Shown: positions 52,076 to 59,041 of the stretch, in pieces
Layout of the letters: each line of letters begins with the position of its first letter
Position numbering within the stretch: the first letter of the stretch is position 1
DNA from: Seonamhaeicola sp. ML3
GTDB taxonomy: Bacteria > Bacteroidota > Bacteroidia > Flavobacteriales > Flavobacteriaceae
Direction: 5' to 3'
NCBI RefSeq assembly: GCF_023273855.1
Contig: NZ_CP096884.1
Location: forward strand, 3,224,001 to 3,288,000
Length of the DNA: 64,000 bases
The notes under the pieces: generated by a model
The model's database searches: none
What the model was told of the DNA's origin: nothing
The model's input: only the letters and a program-made list of their open reading frames with translations
Position numbers and translations under genes: made by a program

Positions 52076-52252
52076 ATGTTCAAAATTTTCAAAAGAAATT
52101 CGAAAAGAGAAAAATTAGAAAAAAAAGTTAAACGCTTATTAAAAGAGTGGCATGAACTGTCCTCGATAAACAGAAAAGAAAGCGATAAAAAATATGCAGA
52201 AGCTCAAGAGATTTTAGCGTATTTGAATAAAACAAATCATGAAATTAGTTAG
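52076..52252 (+). CDS. Lacal_2735-family small protein
   Basis: A 58-residue basic, helical protein from ATG 52076 to TAG 52252. The region EKLEKKVKRLLKEWHELSSINRKESDKKYAEA (around residues 12-43) corresponds to the small flavobacterial family I know as Lacal_2735. It begins 7 bp after the glutathione peroxidase stop and overlaps the TspO start by 14 bp, so it is a genuine operon member though short. Function unknown. Confidence 0.8.
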   Translation: MFKIFKRNSKREKLEKKVKRLLKEWHELSSINRKESDKKYAEAQEILAYLNKTNHEIS

Positions 52253-52703
52253 TTATAGTGTTCTCTTCTTAATTTTAAATTTCGGTGCCCTTGCCATAGG
52301 CAACTTGCTTATGGCATCGGGACCGCAAAAAGAGTGGTATTTAGCACTTAACAAAGCACCTTGGACTCCTCCCGGTTGGGTGTTTGGTGTTGCTTGGTTT
52401 ACCATTATGGCCTGTTTCTCGTTATACATGGCTTACTTATTACAAACTGGGCTAACTTCAAAAATAATACTACTATTCACGCTTCAATTTGTACTAAATA
52501 TTAGCTGGAACTATGTTTTTTTTAATGCGCACCAAGTCGCAGTTGGACTTATTGTGCTTTTAGCGCTAACCTCCATAGTCTCAATATTTACCTATAATTA
52601 CTGGAAAACACTAAAATTGAAAAGCGTGCTTATTCTCCCCTATTTATTCTGGCTCTTTGTCGCAACATCGCTTAATATGTACATACTAATACACAACAAA
52701 TAA
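52239..52703 (+). CDS. tspO: TspO/MBR family membrane protein
   Basis: A 154-residue protein with five helices. Family hallmarks: WYLALNKAPWTPPGWVFGVAW (about 32-52) and a run SWNYVFF (about 88-94). TspO binds porphyrins and is linked with light and oxidative stress responses in photosynthetic bacteria. Overlaps the Lacal_2735 gene by 14 bp and shares one base with the SRPBCC gene. Confidence 0.92.
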   Translation: MKLVSYSVLFLILNFGALAIGNLLMASGPQKEWYLALNKAPWTPPGWVFGVAWFTIMACFSLYMAYLLQTGLTSKIILLFTLQFVLNISWNYVFFNAHQVAVGLIVLLALTSIVSIFTYNYWKTLKLKSVLILPYLFWLFVATSLNMYILIHNK

Positions 52704-53200
52704 TGAAAATATACAGCTTACATAGAAAACAAAATTTACCCATTTCGGTAGATGAAGCTTGGGAGTTCTTATCCAATCCCAAAAACTTAAAAACCATAAC
52801 ACCAGATTATATGGGTTTCGAAATTTTGTCTGGAGCAGACAGACCCATGTATGCTGGCCAAATTATCGAATACATTGTAACACCAGTTTTGGGTATTAAA
52901 ACTAAATGGGTTACCGAAATAACGCATGTTATAGATAAGCAATACTTTGTAGACGAACAACGCTTTGGCCCCTATGCCTTATGGCACCATAAACATTTTA
53001 TAAAGGAAATAGAAGGTGGTGTAGAAATGGAAGATATCATTCACTATAAAATTCCGTTTGGAATCTTAGGTCAACTCATGCACCCTATGGTAGTGGCGCC
53101 TAAACTAAATGAGATTTTTGAATACCGCACCAAAAAGCTAAATGAACTCTTTGGAAACATGCCTGAACCTAAAATAAAATCGAAAGTAAAAGTAGCTTGA
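52703..53200 (+). CDS. SRPBCC-family ligand-binding protein
   Basis: A 165-residue START-like domain: LPISVDEAWEFLSNPKNLKTITP (about 10-32), DEQRFGPYALWHHKHFI (about 88-104) and EDIIHYKIPFGILGQL (about 112-127). Similar proteins are called cell-division-inhibitor-like or coenzyme Q-binding, but the actual ligand is unknown. Last gene of the tightly packed section. Confidence 0.85.
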   Translation: MKIYSLHRKQNLPISVDEAWEFLSNPKNLKTITPDYMGFEILSGADRPMYAGQIIEYIVTPVLGIKTKWVTEITHVIDKQYFVDEQRFGPYALWHHKHFIKEIEGGVEMEDIIHYKIPFGILGQLMHPMVVAPKLNEIFEYRTKKLNELFGNMPEPKIKSKVKVA

Positions 53201-53340
53201 AAACGCTAAAGTGTTAAAATGGGTTAAAATATTCGTTTCCCTCCATAAATTCAATTTAAAAACATAAGTTTGGCAAATTTTATTATATTGTCTTCCTGCT
53301 AATAACCGTATTTGGCAGATTGTTTAATTGAATATTGACT

Positions 53341-53571
53341 ATGGAATTGATTGATAGAGCTTTAGAATTTGAAAATCGTAGACACACCTTTAAAACTACA
53401 AGTGAACGCATTGAATCTTCTAGAGAGGTTAAAGCCCTTATATTAGAAATTAACACTATTTACAAAGAAACCAAAGATCCAGAACTTATGGACCTTATGA
53501 AGCGCTTAACCGTTATAAAACAAAAAATAGAAAAGCGTTTAAAGGGAAGACAAAACGACCTTATTGGTTAG
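53341..53571 (+). CDS. short helical protein, paralogue of 50568-50795
   Basis: ATG 53341 gives a 76-residue protein (ELIDRALEFENRR; SREVKALILEINTIY; MDLMKRLTVIKQKIEKRLKG). The in-frame TTG 6 bases earlier is less likely. It aligns without gaps to the protein at 50568 with about 60 % identity, hence a local duplication. It stands 140 bp after the SRPBCC gene. Confidence 0.68.
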   Translation: MELIDRALEFENRRHTFKTTSERIESSREVKALILEINTIYKETKDPELMDLMKRLTVIKQKIEKRLKGRQNDLIG

Positions 53572-53723
53572 ATTTTACCTGTTCTTTTATAAAACGTAAA
53601 AGCAATATTACTTTTCACAAAATTTGCGTAATTACTTTACAACAATATACTTTTTAATCTAAGGCTAGGCTAGACTATTGGAGTTAAAATAAATACTATC
53701 AAGAGACTAAAAAGACCAATAGG

Positions 53724-54158
53724 TTATCCAGCAATTAACATATCAAAATCTGCAGCTGTCTGTATAACCTCCTGAATTATTGAAGGCGCGACTGAACGTT
53801 CTTGAGCATTCTCCTCATCTTCTGAGATACCCAATTTTTCAAAAAAGTTTCTAAAACCTTTTGGACTATGAATATTCACCCATTTGCACACTTTATCTGT
53901 TTTATTACTAAAAGTATGTAAGGTGTTCTTTGGTAAATCAACAGATTCTCCTGCACTAACAACTTTAACTTCACCATCAATAAAAAATTCCATTTCGCCT
54001 TCAATAATTAAAAAAGACTCATCAAAAGAGTTATGAGAATGAGGCGGTGGCCCTTGAACATGTGCTGGAGTTTCAGCAAACATAATATCGTAATTTCCAG
54101 TAGTATCATATGGTGTTACCTTATGCCCTAACACCCACTTGGTAGTTGATTGTTTCAT
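53724..54158 (-). CDS. cupin-domain protein
   Basis: The start is set at 54158 (MKQSTTKWVLG); upstream in-frame codons run through the operator region. About 144 residues with the two cupin motifs PPPHSHNSFDESFLIIEGEMEF (about 36-57) and PKNTLHTFSN (about 76-85), giving a metal site of His, His, Glu, His. Function unknown: a sugar isomerase, dioxygenase or binding protein. Divergent from a TetR gene that most likely controls it. Confidence 0.82.
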   Translation of the reverse strand: MKQSTTKWVLGHKVTPYDTTGNYDIMFAETPAHVQGPPPHSHNSFDESFLIIEGEMEFFIDGEVKVVSAGESVDLPKNTLHTFSNKTDKVCKWVNIHSPKGFRNFFEKLGISEDEENAQERSVAPSIIQEVIQTAADFDMLIAG

Positions 54159-54162
54159 TTTA

Positions 54163-54178
54163 TGAGATTTTTGTCTCA
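54163..54178. promoter_or_regulatory. TetR-type operator 1 at the cupin transcription start
   Basis: TGAGAtttttgTCTCA is a 16-bp inverted repeat. It lies just downstream of the cupin -7 box and would cover +1. Confidence 0.65.
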
Positions 54179-54209
54179 CAAACTTAATAATGAATTTTGA
54201 ATTCTGCAA
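54179..54209 (-). promoter_or_regulatory. cupin promoter
   Basis: On the minus strand TTG (54207-54209), a 20-nt spacer and TAAGTTTG (54179-54186) match the Bacteroidota -33/-7 consensus. The transcript would start near 54174, inside operator 1. Confidence 0.6.
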
Positions 54210-54215
54210 ATTTTA

Positions 54216-54231
54216 TAAGACATTTGTCTCA
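54216..54231. promoter_or_regulatory. TetR-type operator 2 at the tetR start
   Basis: TAAGACATTTGTCTCA is a second 16-bp imperfect palindrome that shares TTTGTCTCA with operator 1. It reaches the first base of the regulator's ATG and also lies just upstream of the cupin -33 box. Confidence 0.65.
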
Positions 54232-54833
54232 TGAGAAAGAAATACATAGAAACCGGAAGAAAACAGCAAAAGCTAAAAACTCGGAATAAAATACTTGCTA
54301 GCGCAAAGAATTTACTGAGAAAAGGAACCGACTTTACCTTAGAGCAAATTGCTGAAGACGCTAATATATCTCGGGCAACGGTTTACCGCTATTATTCTAG
54401 TGTAGATATACTTTCTTTAGAAGCTGGTCTAGATTGGCAAACAAAGCCCCCTGAAGCTATACTGAAACCCCTACTAGATAAAGATATTAGACATAAACTC
54501 ATAGGTGTTCAGGATTACTTTAACCAATTAACCTACAATCACGAAAACGCTTTTAGAAAATATTTAAGTCATGCCATTACTTCTAATTCAGATGAAGGTA
54601 AAAGAGGTGCTAGACGCGTTAAAACCTTAGAATTAGCTTTAGAAAACAATACCCTTAACCTATCGGAAGAAGATACCGAAAAACTAATCGTTGTCGCTAC
54701 AGCACTTATGGGAGTTGAAGCTACCATTGTAACCAAAGACGTTTGCGGTCTAGACAACGAGACCTCTAAAACCATACTCAATTGGGGATTAGACACGCTT
54801 TTAAAAGGTATCCTTACTGACAAATTCAGATAA
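54231..54833 (+). CDS. TetR/AcrR-family transcription regulator
   Basis: A 200-residue repressor with N-terminal helix-turn-helix (FTLEQIAEDANISRATVYRYY, residues about 37-57) and a helical ligand domain. Two matching palindromes in the divergent promoter region make self-repression and control of the cupin gene likely. Inducer unknown. The gene is convergent with the SMP-30-like gene, 2 bp between stops. Confidence 0.88.
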   Translation: MRKKYIETGRKQQKLKTRNKILASAKNLLRKGTDFTLEQIAEDANISRATVYRYYSSVDILSLEAGLDWQTKPPEAILKPLLDKDIRHKLIGVQDYFNQLTYNHENAFRKYLSHAITSNSDEGKRGARRVKTLELALENNTLNLSEEDTEKLIVVATALMGVEATIVTKDVCGLDNETSKTILNWGLDTLLKGILTDKFR

Positions 54834-54835
54834 AT

Positions 54836-55735
54836 CTATTCTAATTTAAGCTTGTAAGCCCTTACAGTATTATGAAAAAAAGTAGGTACTAAAAGTGTTT
54901 GGGTTTCTGGAATAAAATCTATATCTGCAGCGTTAATAGATGCTTCCCTGGTGTCTAAAAGTTTTTCTTTACTCCAATCTTTAGCATGAATATAAAACAC
55001 TTCTCCTTTCCAACTTGAGGTTATAAAATCACCGTTTTCTAATTTTACAACACCATCGCCATGCCCAATACTATCCGTTAATTTTTTAAAACCATTTGTA
55101 GCATTATAAACTCCAAATTGTTGAGTGCCAGAATCTAAAAAATAAAGACCTTCCTTTTGAAAAAGCAATCCGTTTAATCGTTTTAAATTTAAGGTATCCG
55201 AAGCATATTCTGTAATTGAACCATGCGCTATTTTATAGACAGTACCAGAACCAGATCCCGAGGCATAAACAACACCCTCATGGTCTACAGTAATATCGTT
55301 TAATTGTGGATTTCCCTCTACATTATAAGTATTGGTAATTGTCTGGGAGGCTATATCTATCTCAGCAACACAATCAATATCACTTACATATAACTTACCG
55401 TGGCTTAAGCCCAAACCTTTAGGGCCACTCACCCCTTCCATCCATTTTAAATCAACAATCTCACCGCTGGTATTTATTTTAGAAATGAATCCGTTACCAT
55501 CTTTTTCCCAAGGATTGTTGTTTATATTAGAGACATATATTGTCTTTGAGGCCTTATCAAATAAAACAGCTTCGGCTGTAGTAAGCAACGTATCGGTTTC
55601 CCAAACTAACTCTAAAGATGGGTTTACTTTCGAAGATATAACTTGATCCGTTGAAACGTTAGATTTATTCTTGTTAGCACAAGATATTAAGAGGGTTAAC
55701 ATAAATAACACCAATGGTAAACTATAATTTCTCAT
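54836..55735 (-). CDS. SMP-30/gluconolactonase-like beta-propeller lipoprotein
   Basis: A 299-residue lipoprotein (signal with lipobox LLISC; Cys about 19). Repeated strands such as KTIYVSNIN, GKLYVSDIDCVAEID, GVVYASGSGSGTVYKI and FITSSWKGEVFYIHA indicate a six-bladed propeller. It may bind or hydrolyse a sugar lactone; the metal ligands of SMP-30 are not obvious, so it could be a mere binding protein. Confidence 0.75.
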   Translation of the reverse strand: MRNYSLPLVLFMLTLLISCANKNKSNVSTDQVISSKVNPSLELVWETDTLLTTAEAVLFDKASKTIYVSNINNNPWEKDGNGFISKINTSGEIVDLKWMEGVSGPKGLGLSHGKLYVSDIDCVAEIDIASQTITNTYNVEGNPQLNDITVDHEGVVYASGSGSGTVYKIAHGSITEYASDTLNLKRLNGLLFQKEGLYFLDSGTQQFGVYNATNGFKKLTDSIGHGDGVVKLENGDFITSSWKGEVFYIHAKDWSKEKLLDTREASINAADIDFIPETQTLLVPTFFHNTVRAYKLKLE

Positions 55736-55842
55736 AACGAGTTTGTATTTAAGTAAGAATTGTTAAAAGTAGATTGCTTTTATAAAGTAACCCAACAGAA
55801 AAATACAAATTATAATTTATTTGGTGTTTGTTGAGAACTATA

Positions 55843-57153
55843 TTAATCTAAACGTTCAATTTTTGCTCCAATAGCCTTTAAACGCGTGTCTATATTTTCA
55901 TAACCACGATCAATCTGCTCAATATTCATAATCGTAGATGTTCCCTTGGCAGACAGCGCCGCTATAAGCAACGACACTCCTGCTCTAATATCTGGTGAAG
56001 TCATTGTAGTCGCCTTTAAGGTTGACTTAAAATCATGACCGATAACCGTAGCTCTATGAGGGTCACATAAAATGATTTTAGCTCCCATATCGATCAATTT
56101 ATCAACGAAAAACAATCGGCTTTCAAACATTTTTTGATGAACGAGAACACTTCCTCGTGCTTGTGTGGCTACGACTAAAATGATACTTAACAAATCTGGT
56201 GTAAAACCTGGCCAGGGCGCATCGGCAATGGTTAAAATAGAGCCGTCTATAAAGTTTTGTATTTCATACCCATCGGTATGCGCTGGAATATGAATATCGT
56301 CTCCCTGCCTTTCCACAGTAATGCCCAATTTTCTAAACATATTAGGAATTACCCCTAAATCATCCCAAGATACGTTGGTAATCGTAAGTTCACTTTTGGT
56401 CATGGCGGCCAATCCAATCCAACTACCAATCTCAATCATATCTGGTAACATGGTGTGCTCTGTTCCTCCTAAACTTTCAACACCTTCAATAACAAGCATA
56501 TTAGAACCAACACCACTAATCTTAGCTCCCATCCTATTCAGCATTTTGCATAATTGCTGTAAATAAGGTTCACAAGCAGCGTTGTATATTGTAGTTTTAC
56601 CTTCAGCTAAGACAGCTGCCATAACAATGTTGGCCGTACCTGTAACCGAAGCTTCTTCAAGAAGCATGTAGGTTCCTTTAAGTTTATCGGCTTCTACACC
56701 GTAAAATTGTTCTTCTTTACTGTATCTAAATTTCGCACCTAAATTAATTAAACCTTCGAAGTGGGTATCCAATCTTCGTCTACCTATTTTATCACCACCA
56801 GGCTTTGGGATATAACCTCTACCAAAACGCGCCAATAATGGGCCTACTATCATAATCGAACCTCTTAGACCACGTCCGTCAATCTTAAATTGATCGGATT
56901 CCAAGTAATCTAAATCAACTTTATCGGCTTGAAACGAATAAGTACCTTTGGAAAGTTTTTCAACAGTAACCCCAAGTTTTGTAAGTAAACTGATTAGTTT
57001 ATTAACATCAACAATATCAGGAATATTATTAATAATAACTTTTTCTGGAGTTAATAATACAGCACATAATATTTGTAGCGCTTCGTTTTTGGCACCTTGA
57101 GGCTGAATGCTTCCTTTGAGCTGGTGACCGCCTTCAATTTTAAAGATTCCCAT
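55843..57153 (-). CDS. murA: UDP-N-acetylglucosamine 1-carboxyvinyltransferase (Asp active-site variant)
   Basis: A 436-residue enzyme that starts peptidoglycan precursor synthesis. KNEALQILCAVLLT (about 22-35) holds the catalytic Lys, and the active-site loop reads PKPGGDKIGRRRLDTH (about 116-131). In E. coli the equivalent residue of D121 is Cys115, the target of fosfomycin. Asp at this position gives an active, naturally fosfomycin-insensitive enzyme in other bacteria (Mycobacterium, Chlamydia). It is followed by 8 bp and the DUF4290 gene upstream, a usual Bacteroidota pair. Confidence 0.95.
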   Translation of the reverse strand: MGIFKIEGGHQLKGSIQPQGAKNEALQILCAVLLTPEKVIINNIPDIVDVNKLISLLTKLGVTVEKLSKGTYSFQADKVDLDYLESDQFKIDGRGLRGSIMIVGPLLARFGRGYIPKPGGDKIGRRRLDTHFEGLINLGAKFRYSKEEQFYGVEADKLKGTYMLLEEASVTGTANIVMAAVLAEGKTTIYNAACEPYLQQLCKMLNRMGAKISGVGSNMLVIEGVESLGGTEHTMLPDMIEIGSWIGLAAMTKSELTITNVSWDDLGVIPNMFRKLGITVERQGDDIHIPAHTDGYEIQNFIDGSILTIADAPWPGFTPDLLSIILVVATQARGSVLVHQKMFESRLFFVDKLIDMGAKIILCDPHRATVIGHDFKSTLKATTMTSPDIRAGVSLLIAALSAKGTSTIMNIEQIDRGYENIDTRLKAIGAKIERLD

Positions 57154-57161
57154 AGGTAAAT

Positions 57162-57794
57162 TTAGTGACGTTTTCTTTGACGATTGTTCGTGTTCTTTTT
57201 CTTCTTGTTACTGTATTTACCTTTAGAACGCATTAAACTAGCAGAATCTGATAAATCTTCTTCAGAATTTCGTAAATCTATCTTTCCTCCAGATAACTCG
57301 AACAAATGATCGTAGATAACCGCATCTTCAACAGAGTCTTTATTCCAATTTAAGAAACACTTTTTCATATGGTTTGCTATGGTATAAAGAAGCGCTTCTT
57401 TTAACTCGCCATCTTCCCAAGTATTGGCAACATCTATCATTGTCTTGATGTTGTTACCATAAAAACGGTATTTAGGATGATTTTGTGGGTACCTCAAAGG
57501 TTCCGGGCGCTCTTCTAAAACCTCTTTTGTTGGCTTCGGAAATGGTGAATCTACATCTAACTCAAAATTGGCCATGATGAATAATTGATCCCAAAGTTTA
57601 TGCTGAAAATCGGGCACATCGCGTAAATGTGGCTGCATATTTCCCATTACAGAGATAATGGATTTTGCAATTTTATTGCGTTCTTCTTTGTCCTCTATTG
57701 TCTTGGCATGATTTATCATTTTCTGCATATGGCGTCCATATTCAGGAATAATTAAATGCTCACGCTCGGTATTATATTCTAAAGTATCTATCAA
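57162..57794 (-). CDS. DUF4290 protein
   Basis: A 210-residue soluble helical protein: LEYNTEREHLIIPEYGRHMQKMI (about 4-26), DFQHKLWDQLFIMANFELDVDSP (about 62-84) and a very basic, Asn-rich C-terminus after residue 190. DUF4290 is typical of Bacteroidota and commonly lies directly upstream of murA, as here. Role unknown, possibly in cell-wall regulation. Confidence 0.87.
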   Translation of the reverse strand: MIDTLEYNTEREHLIIPEYGRHMQKMINHAKTIEDKEERNKIAKSIISVMGNMQPHLRDVPDFQHKLWDQLFIMANFELDVDSPFPKPTKEVLEERPEPLRYPQNHPKYRFYGNNIKTMIDVANTWEDGELKEALLYTIANHMKKCFLNWNKDSVEDAVIYDHLFELSGGKIDLRNSEEDLSDSASLMRSKGKYSNKKKKNTNNRQRKRH

Positions 57795-57992
57795 AATAAA
57801 TGTGTGAATTAAAATTAATGCATGTAGTTCTTATGCAAGTGCAAAATACAAAAAAAACTTAGAGGCTATTTAAAAATATGTGATTAGAATTATTACAGGC
57901 CTTTTTTGTGGTGTTTTAGGTAGAGTTTAGTTTTCTTCACAACGTTTTAGTCAAAACTATAAAACGGGAATTGCGATATTTCTAAACTGTTT

Positions 57993-58286
57993 CTACAAAC
58001 TAATAACACCTTCAACTTTTTCGGCTACCTCTTTGTATTTTTCAATAACGGCGTTTGGGTCTCTCATTAAAAGGTTAACGGACACGCTTGTGTACTTCCC
58101 GTTTTTAGATTCGGCTGTATTTATAACCGCTCCCATGTTATCGAATATGGCCTCGACCTGAGCAATTTTTTTCATATCGGACTTTACTATAAACTTATAT
58201 AGGTATTCGGCTGGCCAAGTGGTTGTTTCATAAAGTTGGCCTTTTAGTTTTTCGTAAAATTCGTCTGATTTATGTGATGATGCCAT
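57993..58286 (-). CDS. DUF493 family protein
   Basis: A 97-residue ferredoxin-like domain: FYEKLKGQLYETTTWPAEYLYKFIVKS (about 9-35) and GKYTSVSVNLLMRDPNAVIEKYKEV (about 63-87). Similar to E. coli YbeD, an ACT-like small regulator of unknown partner. Monocistronic; 198 bp of gene-free sequence separate it from DUF4290. Confidence 0.85.
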   Translation of the reverse strand: MASSHKSDEFYEKLKGQLYETTTWPAEYLYKFIVKSDMKKIAQVEAIFDNMGAVINTAESKNGKYTSVSVNLLMRDPNAVIEKYKEVAEKVEGVISL

Positions 58287-58500
58287 AGCAATTTTTTATG
58301 CTGCAAAAATACATGATTTTTTTATTGAAAAACTCATAAATCCATAATAAAAACCCAAATGGATTTGTGTCTTTATGAATCAGTTTTTATCCCATTTTTA
58401 TAGCTAAATAAAACTCAGGTTATACTGAAGCGATATACAGTTTAGCTTCTATTTTTTTAATCGGTTCTAAATTCCGATTTTTACACTAAATTCTACAAAT

Positions 58501-59040
58501 TTGAGCACTAAAAAAGTTGTCATTACAGGAGGGCCAGGCACCGGAAAATCCACAATAATAAACGAACTTATAAAACGGGGCCATCATTGCTTTGAGGAGA
58601 TTTCCAGACAGGTAACACTCGAAGCTCAAAAGGAAGGTATAGACCAACTTTTTTTAACCAAGCCATTATTGTTTAGCGAACGCCTTTTAAAAGGTCGTGA
58701 ACAACAGTTTATTGAGGCCTCAAAAAGTAGTTCAAATATCGTGTTTTTAGATCGAGGCGTTCACGATGTCCTAGCCTATATGGATTATATTGGTAATACC
58801 TACCCGCAAGATTTTAGAGATGTTTGCCGCTCCAGTATTTACGACCATGTCTTTATTTTTAAACCCTGGGACCTTATTTACGAAAGCGATAACGAACGTT
58901 ACGAAAACTTCGAGCAATCGCTTAAAATCCACGAACACCTTTTAGAAACTTACCAATCCTACAATTACAATTTAATTGATGTTCCCTTTGGAACTGTAGA
59001 AGAGCGCATCAATTTTATCCTTGAAGCGTTAAACTTGTAA
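58501..59040 (+). CDS. NadR/AAA-type P-loop ATPase
   Basis: A 179-residue kinase-like protein with Walker A GGPGTGKSTI (about 10-19) and the segment VFLDRGVHDVLAY (about 80-92). It resembles the nucleoside-kinase half of NadR and the AAA_28 family. Start is a TTG at 58501, preferred because it is the only one close to the P-loop. Substrate unknown. Followed by recQ after 1 bp. Confidence 0.8.
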   Translation: MSTKKVVITGGPGTGKSTIINELIKRGHHCFEEISRQVTLEAQKEGIDQLFLTKPLLFSERLLKGREQQFIEASKSSSNIVFLDRGVHDVLAYMDYIGNTYPQDFRDVCRSSIYDHVFIFKPWDLIYESDNERYENFEQSLKIHEHLLETYQSYNYNLIDVPFGTVEERINFILEALNL

Positions 59041-59041
59041 T

